Shown piece by piece: positions 45,901-58,759 of a stretch of DNA of 64,000 bases. This DNA is from Scortum barcoo (lineage: Eukaryota > Chordata > Actinopteri > Centrarchiformes > Terapontidae). Made by a program: the position numbers and the translations under genes. Where the stretch lies: positions 9,998,440 to 10,062,439 of the forward strand of contig CM041550.1 of the NCBI GenBank assembly GCA_023238725.1. The letters are read 5' to 3'. The notes beneath the pieces are model-generated. The model made no database searches. It was not told the DNA's origin and saw nothing but the letters and a program-made list of their open reading frames with translations. Positions within the stretch are counted from its first letter, which is position 1; every line of letters starts with the position of its first letter.

Positions 45901-46166
45901 CACTCTAAATAAATCTGCTATGACATCATATGTCCATACTGAGTTTTCTCTTTTTTTTTATTTAATTTCATTTCAATCTCAGTTTTCTTACCATGTACTT
46001 GATAAAGTCTATTGGTGGGAGTCCACCTCATTTATAATTCTCTCTTTTTTTTAGTAAATAGATATATATTCGTTGTGTTAATATATATGTATGTGGTAGC
46101 AGCAACTATATTAGAACACTTGAAGGACCTTATGATCTAATATGTGCTTTTCCTTTGTTACATGCT

Positions 46167-47115
46167 TCACTCCAGGTCCAGTGTCTCCAAATTATTGTTG
46201 CAGAGGTGTTTTTGAGCGACAGACTTCTTGAGCCACTCTTCCTCTTGGTGTTTCAGGAACCTTCTCTGGAGTGTCGGACTCTCTGAGGATCTCGGTGGCC
46301 TCCTTCGAACGGAAGGCCTCCGAAATGAGCTTCATCTGCTTTCTGAGCCCCTCCACCTTCTTCTCCAGCCCCTGGAGACGGGCTCGAGGCTGGAGCTGTT
46401 CTCTTCCTCCAGCTGCCTCTTTTAAGTCCTTCAGCTGATCAGCAGTGACCTCTTCTCTGCAAGCCTCTTTCTACAGGAACTTCATCTCCTGCTCGAGAGC
46501 TTCTTTTTCAGCTTGCAGTCTTTTAGCCAGCTTCAACTCTTTGGGTGTTGTCTCCATAAGCTGAAGACAGATTTCCTCCTGTTCTCTCTTGTGGACATCA
46601 GCCTTCAGTTTTTCAGCCATAAGGTGATTATTTTTAAATGTAACAAGACTTTGCAGCTCTTCCAAATTAATTAGGAGCTCGTCTTTTTTTCTTGGCATGA
46701 GTGTTATTTGGAAGCACTCTGGAGGACAAACTCTTTTTTGAGTGTCTGCACCTCCTTACCATGCTTGAGTTTAAAGCTCTGCTGCTCCTGCGGTGTCTTC
46801 TCCATCTTCGGAGCGTGCTTCTGTCATAGTATGCTCTGCCATCAGCCTAATTTCTTTTTCCCTGCTGGAGATGGTAGTTAGTGAGCTGTACGTGCTTTTT
46901 AAGAGTTGCTTTCTCCCTCCAGCATTTTTATTAGCTTCTTGCCCACACTGGACCAACTGAGGTTTGGGACCGGAGCTCCTTGTGGACATCCTCCACATCT
47001 TGGTGGACAGTCTCAGTTTGTAGCTGGATGGTTAGCTACTTGTCCTCCATGTACGTGGTGCCTTTAAAAGGGCTCTTAACTCCTCACACTTGATCTCTCT
47101 TAGGGCCCATTCTTG
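46167..47115 (-). pseudogene. Coiled-coil protein pseudogene, copy 1
   Basis: From 46698 to 46192 on the minus strand one frame of 168 codons is broken by a single TAG at 46471-46473. It is rich in Lys, Glu, Gln and Leu with heptad-like spacing: K-K-D-E-L-L-I-N-L-E-E-L at residues 4-15, L-A-K-R-L-Q-A-E-K-E-A-L-E-Q-E-M at 57-72, then after the stop L-Q-G-L-E-K-K-V-E-G-L-R-K-Q-M. Near the end a +1 frame reads F-L-K-H-Q-E-E-E-W-L-K-K and ends in TGA at 46167-46169. Further upstream, K-H-G-K-E-V-Q-T-L-K-K-E-F (about 46770-46730) and I-K-C-E-E-L-R-A-L-L-K (about 47090-47060) lie in other frames. No introns are evident. Probably a decayed cytoplasmic coiled-coil gene or retrocopy; family unknown. 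Confidence 0.6.
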
Positions 47116-47119
47116 TTAC

Positions 47120-50100
47120 ACTGACCACTCATCTTCCTTATAGTTTGGTTTGCACCCATCCATCTGTGACATACGTGTACAATCAAGGGGAAGGTCATCA
47201 TCTTTCAAAGTCTTTGTCCAGCTGTCAGATATAAATAGGTAGTTCCCTGGACATACAGGAGGTTTACAAAATAAAAGCGATTATTTTGTAAAACACTAAC
47301 ATAGGTCATGATGATGTGAATTATAATCAATGCACACATGTCCACTCTGGGCTTTAAAACACAGCTCAGTTTTTGATGATCAAATATTTTTTTTGTTTTC
47401 TTTTATTCCATGACTTATTTGAAGCATATATAATGGGGCATACTTGCCGCATATGCAGTAATTTACATACAGTATAGTACTTTTAGTATTTAATCAATGA
47501 GCTTTTTTTCTGGGTTTGTGTTTACATATCTTAAACGCTACTGAAGATTACTTTCTGCCACCATAATGGCTTAATTCCACCTATACAACTAAAAGCTGAA
47601 TTACTTTATATGTCTTTAGAAATGCTGTGTGATACATTGATGTTGCATGTAGTTGACCAGAAATTGTAAAAGGTTATCCGAACCAATTGGTATCCACCCT
47701 CACCACATTAGTTATCCAGGATCTACTTAACCCTAAGACAGTCTGACTGGTCCAGTTTGATTTGTGAAACAGGGCCCAAATGTATGAGATGAAGAAGTCG
47801 TCAACTCCTACAGTCTCATCTACTATTATTGTTATCTCTGACCGATGAAAAAGTGGGAATAAAATACGTTTTGGAAGTGAAGACACAACCTGCATGCTAC
47901 ATTCATTTTTTTGCTACTTTTTCAAGGTTTGAATGTGACCTATGGGAGCTTTATAATGTAATCAGGTTCCTCTCAAAGTGTCCTTTTATCACTCAGGACA
48001 CCTGTCAACAAAACAGCTTCCAGGCATTGCCTCCTCTAAGCACACACTAGTAGATGGAGACATAACCCTTAGTGCAGTGAGATAGCATCATTCAGCAATA
48101 CACCATTATCCCTCTTTACCATTCTTTCCCTTGACTCCACTAGACTTTAATCATTTATTAATTTCCCTTGTGGTCTGAGGGCAGACATCATGGTCTGAAT
48201 TTAAACTGCTAAGATCAGAGGATTGGAGTGTCACTTTCTCATATGAGAAAGAATATGGAATGTGCAGCTTTCATCCCAGCAATCAGCCAAATCCACCATG
48301 GACAAGCATAGCAATATAGTGGTGAGCGGTTGTTTCAGGGAAAGCATATAAAAAAAAAAATAAAAAAATGGAGTCTTCCTGAATTTGCTGACAGTTTTGC
48401 TATACTATCTTGTTCTGGCGTAGTGGAGAACAGGTTTGCATATACTACTGTGTGCGATGGAATACTGTATAGAGCTCATTCAACCTCTGATGTCAACCCC
48501 CCGGGTGTCCTCCATTGATCCTGCTCCAGTAGTTCAGTTGGAAAAGACACCTGACACTGAAGTGGAAACACTCGTGCATTTATTTAATGTATATACTGGG
48601 AGGAAGACTGATTAGGCAGCGGCTTGGCCGCCTAGATGCACATTCACGAGTGGCAGCATCATTGACAACAGGGCCCAGGGGATCAGGCCACAATGCAGGT
48701 GGAGCTGAGAAGAGGGGTTTAACACCAACAAAGTGCATTGACAGCAAAAACATGTCAGTTAAGGTGTTATATTCTCAAGGAAGCAATGTAGTGTGATAGG
48801 CAGACCTGATTGATGGTATAGGACAGAAATAAGTCAGGGATAGAAGTCTAGTGTACCAACAGATGCAGGTGTGAAAAACATCCTGCTTCAGTCTGTGTCC
48901 AGTCTGTATTACTGGAAAGGGAAATGATTTTACAGTTTCTCACTTCACAACAAATTACTGTATGATTTCTTGTATTTTCTGAATGCTGAAGAACAAAAAG
49001 GAAAAAAATCTGTATTCAAGTCTACATATGCAACATATACTAATTTTGCTCCCTTGTGCATGTTTTTTTTTCGTGCAGCTCAATCTGTATGCTACTGGGC
49101 AAATTAGTGAGTGACTCACCATCCACCAAATGCTAGAAAATTCAAGGTTCCCAGAGGTTCCCTTGGGGTGATCAAATAACCCAAATCAAACCTTCTCTGG
49201 TCCACCCAGGTCTTTGTTGTTCCTTACTTCTATACTGAACTTCCTTGACCAAAGAGGCTACAAAGCATTCTTCAGCCTTATCATCATATTTATTGATGTT
49301 TTATTCATCGCTGTCATACCTGGAAAATGATGTCTGCATTTTACATGAGTTGCCTTAGGGCATTTTCTGACACTTATTCAAAAATCCATGCATCAAGGCC
49401 TGCAGATATTAAACTGTCCTCCTGGCGCTGATGGTAATACACCACACAAATTACTTCCTGCTGCATTTAACTCAGTATTGCCATACAGATAGCAGATTAT
49501 TTCAAAAGATTAGCTTAAAAGGAAGATGGTGAAAATTTGATAAAAAAATCTAGTGTCCCACACTCAACATTCAGTGGCAGTGAGGCGATTTAACTTTTAG
49601 CAAAGGATGAAGCCAAAACATGTTAGTATTCCTCCACTCTTTCCCCCAAAAATATATGTAATCTCCATATTCCTTGTAAATGGGATAACAGCATAGTCTC
49701 TTGGTTGTTCCTTGGTCAAGGATAGCAACAAAGGTGAAAAGGTGCCTCAAGACATGTCAGGGTTCCCCAGTTCTGGATTACCTTGCTCCACTATTTTGCA
49801 GTGTTGATTTTTATTGTCAAATCCAAAATTCCCCTCTCAGTACAGTATTTCTCACATGATTGAGTGTCGTGATTATCTATTTGGCACCACCACTAGTTTT
49901 CCTTTCTTTACTGATAAGACATCAGGGCATACAACAGGTCAGACAGACTGATGCAGTACAAGGCATCTGGTGCACTTACACTAAAGTCTGATTTCAGTTC
50001 AATTAATTAGAGACTGAATATTTAATTTTTCCAACTACTGAACAGTCAAATTACAACTTTAAAAGTGACAAACCTATAGGATAGTCCTTTTCCGTATCAC

Positions 50101-51910
50101 CTTTACTTATATGGAGTTCAGATCAAAAATTGATTTAGTTGCTGTAAGATGCTTTTGCTTAGTGTGTTTGTCTTTGTGCTGTTTTAATGTCTAGACAGCA
50201 ATATTTGGGATTTGTCTCTTTCTCTCTTTAATACACACACGCACACTGAAACAACAGCACGACAACACCTCCTCTGTTTTTCAGAGCTAGAGTGAATGGT
50301 TGATTTTAAAGGATGTCTTACATCAACATGATACCAACCGGGAAAATGGTGTCTGTTCTCAAGCCCTGAATGAATTAACTTTTCATGAGGCCAATGGTTA
50401 TTGATGAACCCCTGTATGTCCCAAAATGCTTTTAAGTCCTGCCAAATGGAACTACGATAGAGCCAAGCTGTTTTCACTACAAGCAAACACACACACAAAC
50501 ACACACAAGGCTTAAAAACACATAAACTCACAAGCACATCTTTGAGAAGACTGTGTATAAGATGTCTCCTCTGCCAAGGCACTAAATCATTCATCTAGGA
50601 CTCCAAAGTAAATAAGAATTAGAAAAGTTGTTTGTTTTCTTTCTTTTTCTCATGAGAATCCGAACCACAGCAACAACAAAATACCTCTGCAGCACTCTGT
50701 GAGTCATTCATAAATGACTTACTGTAATGTCTGTTGAATCACATATTTATATCTATTTACATATACAGTTTCTTTTACAAAGATTTAAACATATATTTAA
50801 ATGTCACCCAGGTGTCCTGGTCCTTCAGAGGCCTCAGCGTTGGTGCAGAGATTCTCAGCGTTCCCTTTATGAGCTGTTCTAGCTCACCTTAAAAAACAGA
50901 TAAATATTCATCCAAACCTTTTTTAGGGTAGAAAGTAAAATGCAGACAACAAAATCCAATGTGTCCTTGCAATGATTCAAGCAGACCATACCTGCTAAGT
51001 ATCCTTTTATTATAATATTATAATGACTTTTTATGGTCGTGTTTCTAAACTGCAACTCTGAGGGTTGATTATAATTCATAGATTGTCCTCCCCAGTAACT
51101 GAATGTGTCCCTGAACTTTAAAAGGTATCAGCCAAAGACTTGCAGTAAAATGGGAGGTATGTGTGTGTTGTGTGTGCCGTTCAGACATCTTAAGTTATTC
51201 AGTCTTAAGAGGGGTCTGAAGAGGAACAGTGTGATGTGATGACTTGTAGGAAGAGAAATGAGAAGAGCAGACAGTACAGTGAGAAAGGGATGTGACACAT
51301 GGTAAAGGATATGGCTGCAGATCGGGCTAATAAATAATGGCCACCAGCAGGGGGGAGATAAATGCATTAGTTTAATTCACTTACATAATCGCAGATATGC
51401 CACTGTTGGTATAGCATCAAAACAAATGAGCACAGTCTTTCCGAATGATGGAAATTCCTCCTTGAAAAAACCTCAACTTGTGTCTGCTTGACTCTTCATA
51501 TAAAAAATTAAAAAAAACAACAATAGCTTGGCACTCTGATGAAAAACAACATTATGAATGCAAAGCTTGGATGAATTCTCTCACTAATGTACGATAACAA
51601 ATTAAATTTACCACGACACGAGGATCTTGTATGAATGTTCCTGAGGATATGGACACAAAGCAGCACACCATGTAGGTTATTTCAATGTGCAACCCGCAAA
51701 CTGGGAGAAACTAATAAACTCTGCTTTGTCAGTCAATTTGAGTGTGTCAGATAGCAGGTGTCAGAAAAAACAGGACGTCCTTGGTGTTGGATCATGATTG
51801 ATGACGAAGTCGCGGCGAAAGTAAATGTGAGTCTCAGAGCGCCTTGGCCTCCATAAATCTGAGGACGATTCCTGGGTTTATGCAAGGACCAGCTCCTCGC
51901 AAGTACCAAA
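47120..51910. other. Long unique non-coding stretch
   Basis: About 4.8 kb with no supported gene. The 136-codon minus frame at 50184-50594 spans ACACAC-rich and Cys/Val-rich low-complexity translation and has no domain. A CAGTAGTTCAGTTGG word near 48530 resembles a tRNA-SINE A box but nothing follows it. Confidence 0.55.
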
Positions 51911-51919
51911 GCTCCACTC

Positions 51920-52458
51920 TGTCATGTTTCGTTCCATGCCCTGTTTGTTTTTTGGTCTTGTGTTTTCTTGTGACACGTGTTTCTTGTATCGTCTTGTGTT
52001 CAGTGTGTTTAGTAGGTTTCTTGTTCTGGTGTGTCATGTTTTACTTTTAAATCCTAACTCTCCCTCTCGTTTCAGGTCCACTTGACTTCCTGCCCTTGTG
52101 TGTTTCCCTGCCTGTGTGATCGTCTGCCCCTGCCCTGATTGTTTCCACCTGTTTCCCCATTACCTCATGTGTATATATATTGTCTGCGTTTCCCTCTGTC
52201 TCGTTGGCAGATCGTCGCTTCTGTTCATGCGTCTGTGTCTCTATGATTCATGTTTCTGGTGATCTAGCTGACCAAGTGTGAGTTCATGTATTCATCTTCC
52301 ATGTGTGTTTTGATTAAGCCTAAAATATCAAGCCAAGGATCAAAACTATTTGAAGCTTCCTTGTAAGAGACTTTTTCTTTATTAAAAACACCGTAAAACT
52401 CTGTCTGCCTCGTGTTCTGCATTTGGGTCTACCTGTTCTCTGTACGCTGACCATAACA
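51920..52458 (+). mobile_element. Solo LTR with exact 5-bp target duplication
   Basis: The 539-bp element starts TGTCATG and ends CATAACA (TG...CA form) and is flanked by CACTC on both sides (51915-51919 and 52459-52463). Inside are a TATATATA-type box near 52172, a TATTAAAAAC polyadenylation-like word near 52380, and CTGCATTTGGGTC near 52420, corresponding to CTGCATCTTGGGGTC in the 7.7 kb element. No internal coding region is present. Superfamily is likely Gypsy-like or BEL-like from the duplication length, but not proven. Confidence 0.75.
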
Positions 52459-52469
52459 CACTCCCAGAT

Positions 52470-53100
52470 TAATGGTCAGGATAAGCAACATTTACCTATC
52501 TAACAGTAAGTCCACCGGAATCGTCAGCTTGCAAGAGCGCAAGTCACCACCGCATATCTATCGTTTACATGCTGTAGGGGAAAGTAATAATACGACTGCC
52601 GCTAAGTAGGATAGATTAAACTTAAATTACCATTTCGTTGGCGGAGTGCAGTCTGTGGCTTTAAATGCTGCACGAAGATTCATTCTCATGTAACTATAAT
52701 TCCTTTAACATGTTTCATTTTAAGAGCCATCCAGAACGTCGGTCCATCTGTGTTTCCTTCCATCTATCCCTCTGCTCACAAATTGGAAAGTAATTGGACG
52801 GGTCCGAGTGGCAGCTGACAAGGCTTGTTTGGCAGATGTGACCAGGAAACACAAGCACAATGGGTCCAATTGAACAGACTGGAGCCCTTTTCAGAGCCGC
52901 AGATGGAGTCCTATACAGAAAAAAGGAATTATACAACATAGCGGATGAGGAAGAAGATTCCCATTTCACAAATGGCTTCTTGTTTGGAATAAGTTCAAGA
53001 GTGAGCAAGCTTTCCCTCGTTTGTTTGAAAATCGGATCCTTTTTGCAAACTGGAATGATGTTTTTGTAATTCATACCATGTAGAAGTTTACAATGCATGG
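52470..53100. promoter_or_regulatory. Candidate regulatory block
   Basis: Repeat-free, high-complexity DNA on the right of the solo LTR, with GTAATTGGAC, TGGGTCCAATTGAACAG and CAGCTGACA words. The 127-codon minus frame (52715-53098) and 69-codon plus frame overlap each other and lack domains, so coding is unlikely. Regulatory role is inferred from texture only. Confidence 0.22.
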
Positions 53101-53489
53101 CAATAGCTTATATTGTCCTAACATAGCCACATAACTATGGTAAGTAACCGTGCACATTCATATATGATGATGTCTTCCTCGATATTCTGATAATGGTAAT
53201 AACAGTTTCTTTATACTTCATTTCAGTACAACAGCTATTAATTTTACTATGTGGCCAGTAATAGTAATTTTAACAATTGTTTTAATAATATTGCATCTGT
53301 AGCTGAGTTTTGTATTTAACAGGATCAGTAGAAACATTCAAATAAATCAATACAGGACAAAAAGGAGAATTAAGATTTTCATCACATTCTTTTCAAACAT
53401 GCGTATCAAAGTGCTTTGCAAGCAATGAAATCAGTTTCAGACATTCATGATCCTCAGAGGATGAACCTTGCTGACTTGATGATGACCTA

Positions 53490-53720
53490 ACTTTTACTGC
53501 CAGTATGAGGTTCACGTCTCGCTTTTGACTGAAATATCTCAACAACTGCGGGATGGATTGCCATGAATTTTCATTCTGACATTCATGTCCCCTCTCAGGA
53601 TGAAATAAAATATCTTTGGTTATTCCTTAATTTTCCATCTAGTGCTATCACCAAGTAAAACTTTTGTCTAATACCTTATGACTAAATACCTGCAAAACTA
53701 TGATGACATCCTAACAGATA
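53490..53720 (-). repeat. Copy of the teleost interspersed repeat family, inverted
   Basis: On the plus strand it reads GAAATATCTCAACAACTGCG, GGATTGCCATGAATTTTCA and ACATTCATGTCCCCTCTCAG, the reverse complement of the family core (…ATGAATGTC…CATGGCAATCC…GTTGAGATATTTC). The only inverted copy in the window. Confidence 0.7.
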
Positions 53721-53729
53721 CTAAATCCC

Positions 53730-56700
53730 AACATTTAGTGTCTGTACATGCCATTTTATTTGTTAAAGTGTGCATAACCTGTGTGCAAAGCAAGGAGCAT
53801 GGTGCAAAGGGCTTGTATTAAGTCTCTTAATTAGGTGTGCTTTGGATGTAACATGGATTAACCAGTCAGAATGAAGCACCATCCTAACTAATTAACTAAA
53901 ATATTTTTTCCACACATAGTGAATTAAATGTATAAAGCGCGATAATCCCTGCACAAAGCCAGTGTTTGCTTACCAGGCTACAGACGATGCAGCTCTTCTG
54001 CCAGCTGATCCCTCGGTGTCTGTGCTGCTGCTGCTGGCACATTCGGGTTCATTGGCATCGGTACATGCAGTTCAGCATCACGCCTTCCCAAGTCTTGTAA
54101 TGTGTCCTAATTTATGTCCAAGAGACATCCATGATGAAGGGAAAAGTTATCCAATGCACAACGCAAAGAACGCTCCGACCTTCTGAGGGCTGTATTGTGA
54201 TGTTCCACAACATCCAAAAATCTGAATCGCATTTTTTCTGCAATCCAAATGTTCTTTCAATTACAGCAGGTGTTTTTGTGTGTTTGTGTGTGTTTTTTTT
54301 TTCTCAATATGATAGAAAGTTGAAACAAGGACGCTGTGCTTTAAAAACAGAGAAGACAAAAGGGACTTGTTCTTGCTGTTGTAAAGATACAAATTGGAAA
54401 ACAAGATGCATAATTTTCCTTGCCTCATTTCAAATGGATAACTGGCTTAATGTTTTTTGTTTTGTTTTTTTCCTTAAAGTTCAGCTGGAAGTTAAAAGTG
54501 ACCTCTAGGTATTTGGAAACCAACTTATAGCTGATAGCCATGAAACATAAGTGTTGATGTTTCCATGTACACTTTGATGTTACCCTCAAAGCGTAATTGG
54601 CAAAACAAAAATTGTAATATATTAAAAATAATTTCCAGGGTTGAAATTGGGCATCTCTGTTCCTCGGCTTCAGGACCCTGGTCTTTTTTTCCCTGTTATT
54701 TCTCAGCACAGTCTTCTCAAGTGCTAATTTATGCAAAAGTTAGTGCCTTTCGGGTTCATTACAGAAGTAACAATTCATTGTCTGGGTGCATCCTCCTCCC
54801 TATAACTTTTGTGGTTGCATTCAGCTTCATTATTTGTGCCAATTAGCCCCAAGATACTTCCTAGTCTGTTGAGAAATTCTCTAATTCAATCAGCCTGTTT
54901 CACTGTCACCACTTCTTGACTTGTTTGGAGTGTGGTCCAGTCCAACATCATACCCTCCACATAAAAAAATCCATATTAAACTAAATCAAGGAATGACACA
55001 ATATCCTAGGCTGTAAAGCACATTAGTTCATTCCCTGTTGTTGCCCTGCTTAGAGTTTGTCTCGTGCAACTTTAATGATAAACTCACATGGTCATTACTC
55101 AGTCAGCAATGGGCATGGTAATCCTGAGTAATTGAGTATTAATAAATTACAATATATACAGTCCTTTGGGATTCAGGTTGCATTTGCATGCATTTTGAAT
55201 TGCATTTAAAGTGTTGCATGAAGTGCACTTTCTGAGAGAGCACAGATATAAACTACTTTAGATTTCACACCAACATTTAAATCACATTTGAGACTTCTTT
55301 CAAAGCTGTTTACTCCATTATTTATGAATTGTTGTCCTACTTTACATTTGACTTAAGAAGAGCAAGTCGGATATCTTTCCATCCTCGGTCTACCTTCAAG
55401 ACGAAAACTGATTAAAAAGCCTCCTTCAGTTCATTTCAGTTCATTTCCTGAAAAAAGTCCCAATAAATCTAACTACAAATCTCATTATTTTATTCACTTC
55501 ATTTATGTGTTTATATCTATTTCAGGCTGGTTCAGACCTGTGTAAATAACACTGCTGTCAGAAAAGCACAAGGGGCCACGCTGGTGTGAAGTGAATGAAG
55601 TGCAATTCAAAAAGTCCAGCTTGTCCTTGACTTTGAGGGCTCATCAGATGTCAAAACACTTCACAGCAGAGTTTACTCAGATGAGGCAGCATTTCACATG
55701 CACTGACACTATGCTGTTTACTACCAGGTATTCTACACATTTGGGCAAAAGTTGAGCCAGGATCGACTATTTGCTGCATTTATTATCCAGAGCCCTCTGC
55801 ATGAGCACCAACATGGTCTCAGTGTTCTCGTTGAATAGAATGTCAATGGAGCTTTTGTTGTTCCGAAAGCAGCAGTTTCACACTTTCGAAAAGAAAAAAA
55901 GACTCTGACATTGCTTGATTGTTCGAGTGGCACAACTGTATCAGAAGAAACACACTCTAAATAAAAAAGGGGTGTCAGTTGTGTATACTGATATGTCCTA
56001 AATTGCAACAAGTTGTAACAGTTTGAATTTACATCAAGAACTGACAGCGGAGTGATTAAACTGGAGTGATACTGTGGAAAGCACTTGTGTTTGTTGATCC
56101 GGCCTCCCACCGACGCTTTACCGCGAGAGGCGTGAGAGAAGGAAAAGAGGCAACACAGAGCATTTCAGCTTGCACAGGGGTGATGATATACAGACTCAGA
56201 TTAGCTAACTGCAGAGGGCAGTGACGCATATCAACAGCTGATGGCAGTAATGGTCTCTAAAAAGGTAGCAATGTGCCAATAAAGCAGGAAAAGAAGACCA
56301 AAGCCTGATGTAAACAAGCAGGTCTCAAAACATTTGAGAAGGCTGTGAAAATTCAACAGGTTTAGCAGCGGTATATATATGAGGCGCAAACAAAACCAAC
56401 CATGATGGTTTAAAATGGAAGCTGAAGGTGCTGATTTAGAGACATTCATGTGATTTTTTTTTTTCATTTAAGCTGTTAAATACTGCATTTTTGACACAAT
56501 CATTTTGCTAAGTATATCTCAACAACCATGTTGTTGCATATGGAGACATTCATGCCCTGTGAGTGCTAAATAAATCTGTTTAAACACCGAGGGCTTGAAC
56601 ACATTTCTCCCATCTTTCTGCACAAGTAACAAGGAGCAACATGGCCACACCTGTTGTCTTCCTCGCTTGGAGATCGTGATTATTGTGGGAATTATGAGCT

Positions 56701-56960
56701 CCAACGCTTTGCATGCAATGAGATTTGCTCAGCATTTAACTCAGCATCCATTCTTGTAAACGGCACAGTGTGACACCAACAATATGTGACAGATGAAATG
56801 GCACACAGGCTACTATTACTCTCCTCCTCCATCTTTTGTAAGACCCAGCATTAGTGTGATATGCATGTCGTGCCTCTGCATTTAAAGCAGACGATCTCTG
56901 CAGGAATGCAGACAGTAATTAAGCGTCAGCATGCAGATGGCGTTTGAACAGCGAGGTGCT
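53730..56960. other. Unique non-coding DNA
   Basis: No gene is supported over about 3.2 kb. Frames of 125 codons (54131-54508 plus; 55733-56110 minus) have no domains. T-rich runs occur near 54290-54305 and 54455-54470. Confidence 0.55.
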
Positions 56961-56964
56961 CGGT

Positions 56965-56981
56965 GGGGGGGGTTGGGGGGG
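56965..56981 (+). other. G8-TT-G7 tract, G-quadruplex candidate
   Basis: Two long G runs separated by TT. Four G3 runs with one- or two-base loops can be drawn within it. Folding is inferred. Confidence 0.5.
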
Positions 56982-56989
56982 TCAGATCA

Positions 56990-58290
56990 AAATGAAACTA
57001 AACCAAACAAAGTGCAGCAGCGCGTGGATTGTGTGTTGTGGGAACGTGTTGTCTTTTTATACAGTCTGACAAGTGCGTTATGTTAAGCGCTGTAGGGCAA
57101 TTCTCCGGCTGAATGTGGTGCACTATGTAAGGAAATCTCTTAGACATTCAGTGTCGACATACAGTGATGCAACACCTACCTTTCATACGCTGGCTTAGGG
57201 GGCAACCAGGCATGATTAGTTATAGTTATATACTGTAGCTGCAATACAGCTGGACAGCATGTTTGATTGATCTTTTGTTTCAAAGCAGTTTCAGCCCTGA
57301 CAGCAAGCAGTTCTCTCTAATCTCTCCTGTGGTATTGGCCTGAGCAACTTAATTAGAGGGTAGTGAAACAAAATATTTGATGTCTTCTTTGCAAAGTCCT
57401 GTAAAGGCCTCAAAAAAAAAAAGAAGAAGAAAGGGACAGAAAGAAACTTTGCTTGTTTTGTTTTATTGTTTTACATGTCTGGACTTAATAATAAATAAAT
57501 TCACATTTCTAAAAAATTACGTTCAAGCTAAGAAAGAAAACTAGTTACTAGTATGTGAAAAGCCACAAGGGTTGAATGAATATGTCACTAAAGCAACTTC
57601 TTTCTTACAAGATAAATTAAAAAATGATGAGAAACAGTAATGTTGTTTCAGAGAGGGAGAGAGACAGGAGGCAAAAGACGCTGCGTGATGTGAGAGGGAC
57701 ACGTGCCGGCTGGTGTTCTCCAAAGTTATTGTGCTTTGGCTGATTTGGTCAGCTCGCCGACAAGGTCAGCAGTCGTAACTGCAGCTGGGGCTCTGACAGA
57801 CACACACACTCACGGAGGCAGTAAAAGTGCTTTAAAACCCTTAGCAACCGATTGCTGCCAGCCAGGCAATCCAAAAATCACACTCCTTCTCATGTCTCAT
57901 TAAAATCTGGAAAATCTGAAAATCAGTGTGCGGGTGTGTGTGTGCATGTGTGGGTGTGTGCAGTCCACCAACACTGTGGCCATCTGCTTTAACGCCGTTA
58001 TCTAAAAGCCATTACAAGGAAGAACTGTACAATTTTTTCTGCAGCAAGGGGTGGGAACTTGCCAAAAACGCTCTTTTTCCCCACAAAGACCTGTAGAACA
58101 GTGTGTACTGTCCACAGCATTTTACACCAGCCTGAGTGCTTTTGGCAGGGCGCCTCCTTATCTCTTGTTGTCAGAACCCTGGGCCGCAGCTGTTTGGCCC
58201 TCTTAAGGCTCTGCAGTGCAAGAATGGATTCTCAGAGTTTTAGTTGAGTTTGGCCTCGTAGAAATCATTATGGAATCATGTACCTAGCTA
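56990..58290. other. Unique non-coding DNA
   Basis: No gene is supported. TG-rich low-complexity sequence lies at about 57928-57960, and an A/AAG-rich run at about 57411-57430. Confidence 0.55.
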
Positions 58291-58291
58291 T

Positions 58292-58311
58292 AAAAAAAAA
58301 AAAAAAAAAAA
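58292..58311. repeat. Poly(A) run, 20 bases
   Basis: A20 on the plus strand, next to the left edge of the minus-strand LTR-like fragment. Confidence 0.95.
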
Positions 58312-58319
58312 GTGTGGAC

Positions 58320-58752
58320 ATGAAAATGAAGACTTTTATTATGCCATCAGGCTCATTGGTATCTTACATACTCAAAGACAAAATTATATTTTAACACTCC
58401 TTTTTGTGACTTCCTGCAAGGCTCACAAGACAGAGGACAAACTGATGGTGAAAAAAGGTGGGTACACAGGTGATCAGTCCAGTTATACTGAGGTATCCAA
58501 AACACAAGGCTAAACACACAGGTCAAAAACACAAACAAGGGAACACAAACACAAAGGAAACCGCTGATACACTCACACAAGGTCAAGACAACATAGCACA
58601 GGAAGGAAGGGAAGCACACTTTATATACACTGGGGGGAGGAGGAGACAATGAACCACAGGTGAAACACATGGCAATGTCACAAGACAGATGACCAAAAAC
58701 AGGAAGCAACATGCCACAGGACACAGACTACTTGACTTGACGAACCCTGACA
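58320..58752 (-). mobile_element. LTR-like repeat fragment, minus strand
   Basis: On the minus strand it starts TGTCAGGG at 58752, has a TATATAAAG box near 58628-58620, CTTGTGTT/CCTTGTGT-rich text and an AATAAAAG signal near 58340-58333. The layout resembles the 51.9 kb solo LTR. The 3' end lacks the CTGCATTTGGGTC word and no target duplication was found, so it is partial or belongs to a different family. The 123-codon minus frame inside is compositional. Confidence 0.5.
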
Positions 58753-58759
58753 TTTTCCT

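Noticed and set aside
48528..48545. tRNA A-box-like CAGTAGTTCAGTTGG word
   Set aside because: No B box or SINE body follows; a single short word is not enough.
50184..50594. 136-codon minus-strand frame
   Set aside because: Contains Cys/Val-rich runs from AC-rich sequence and no domain; nothing supports splicing or conservation.
52715..53098. 127-codon minus-strand frame
   Set aside because: A plus-strand frame covers the same bases, no domain is visible, and the sequence reads more like conserved non-coding DNA.
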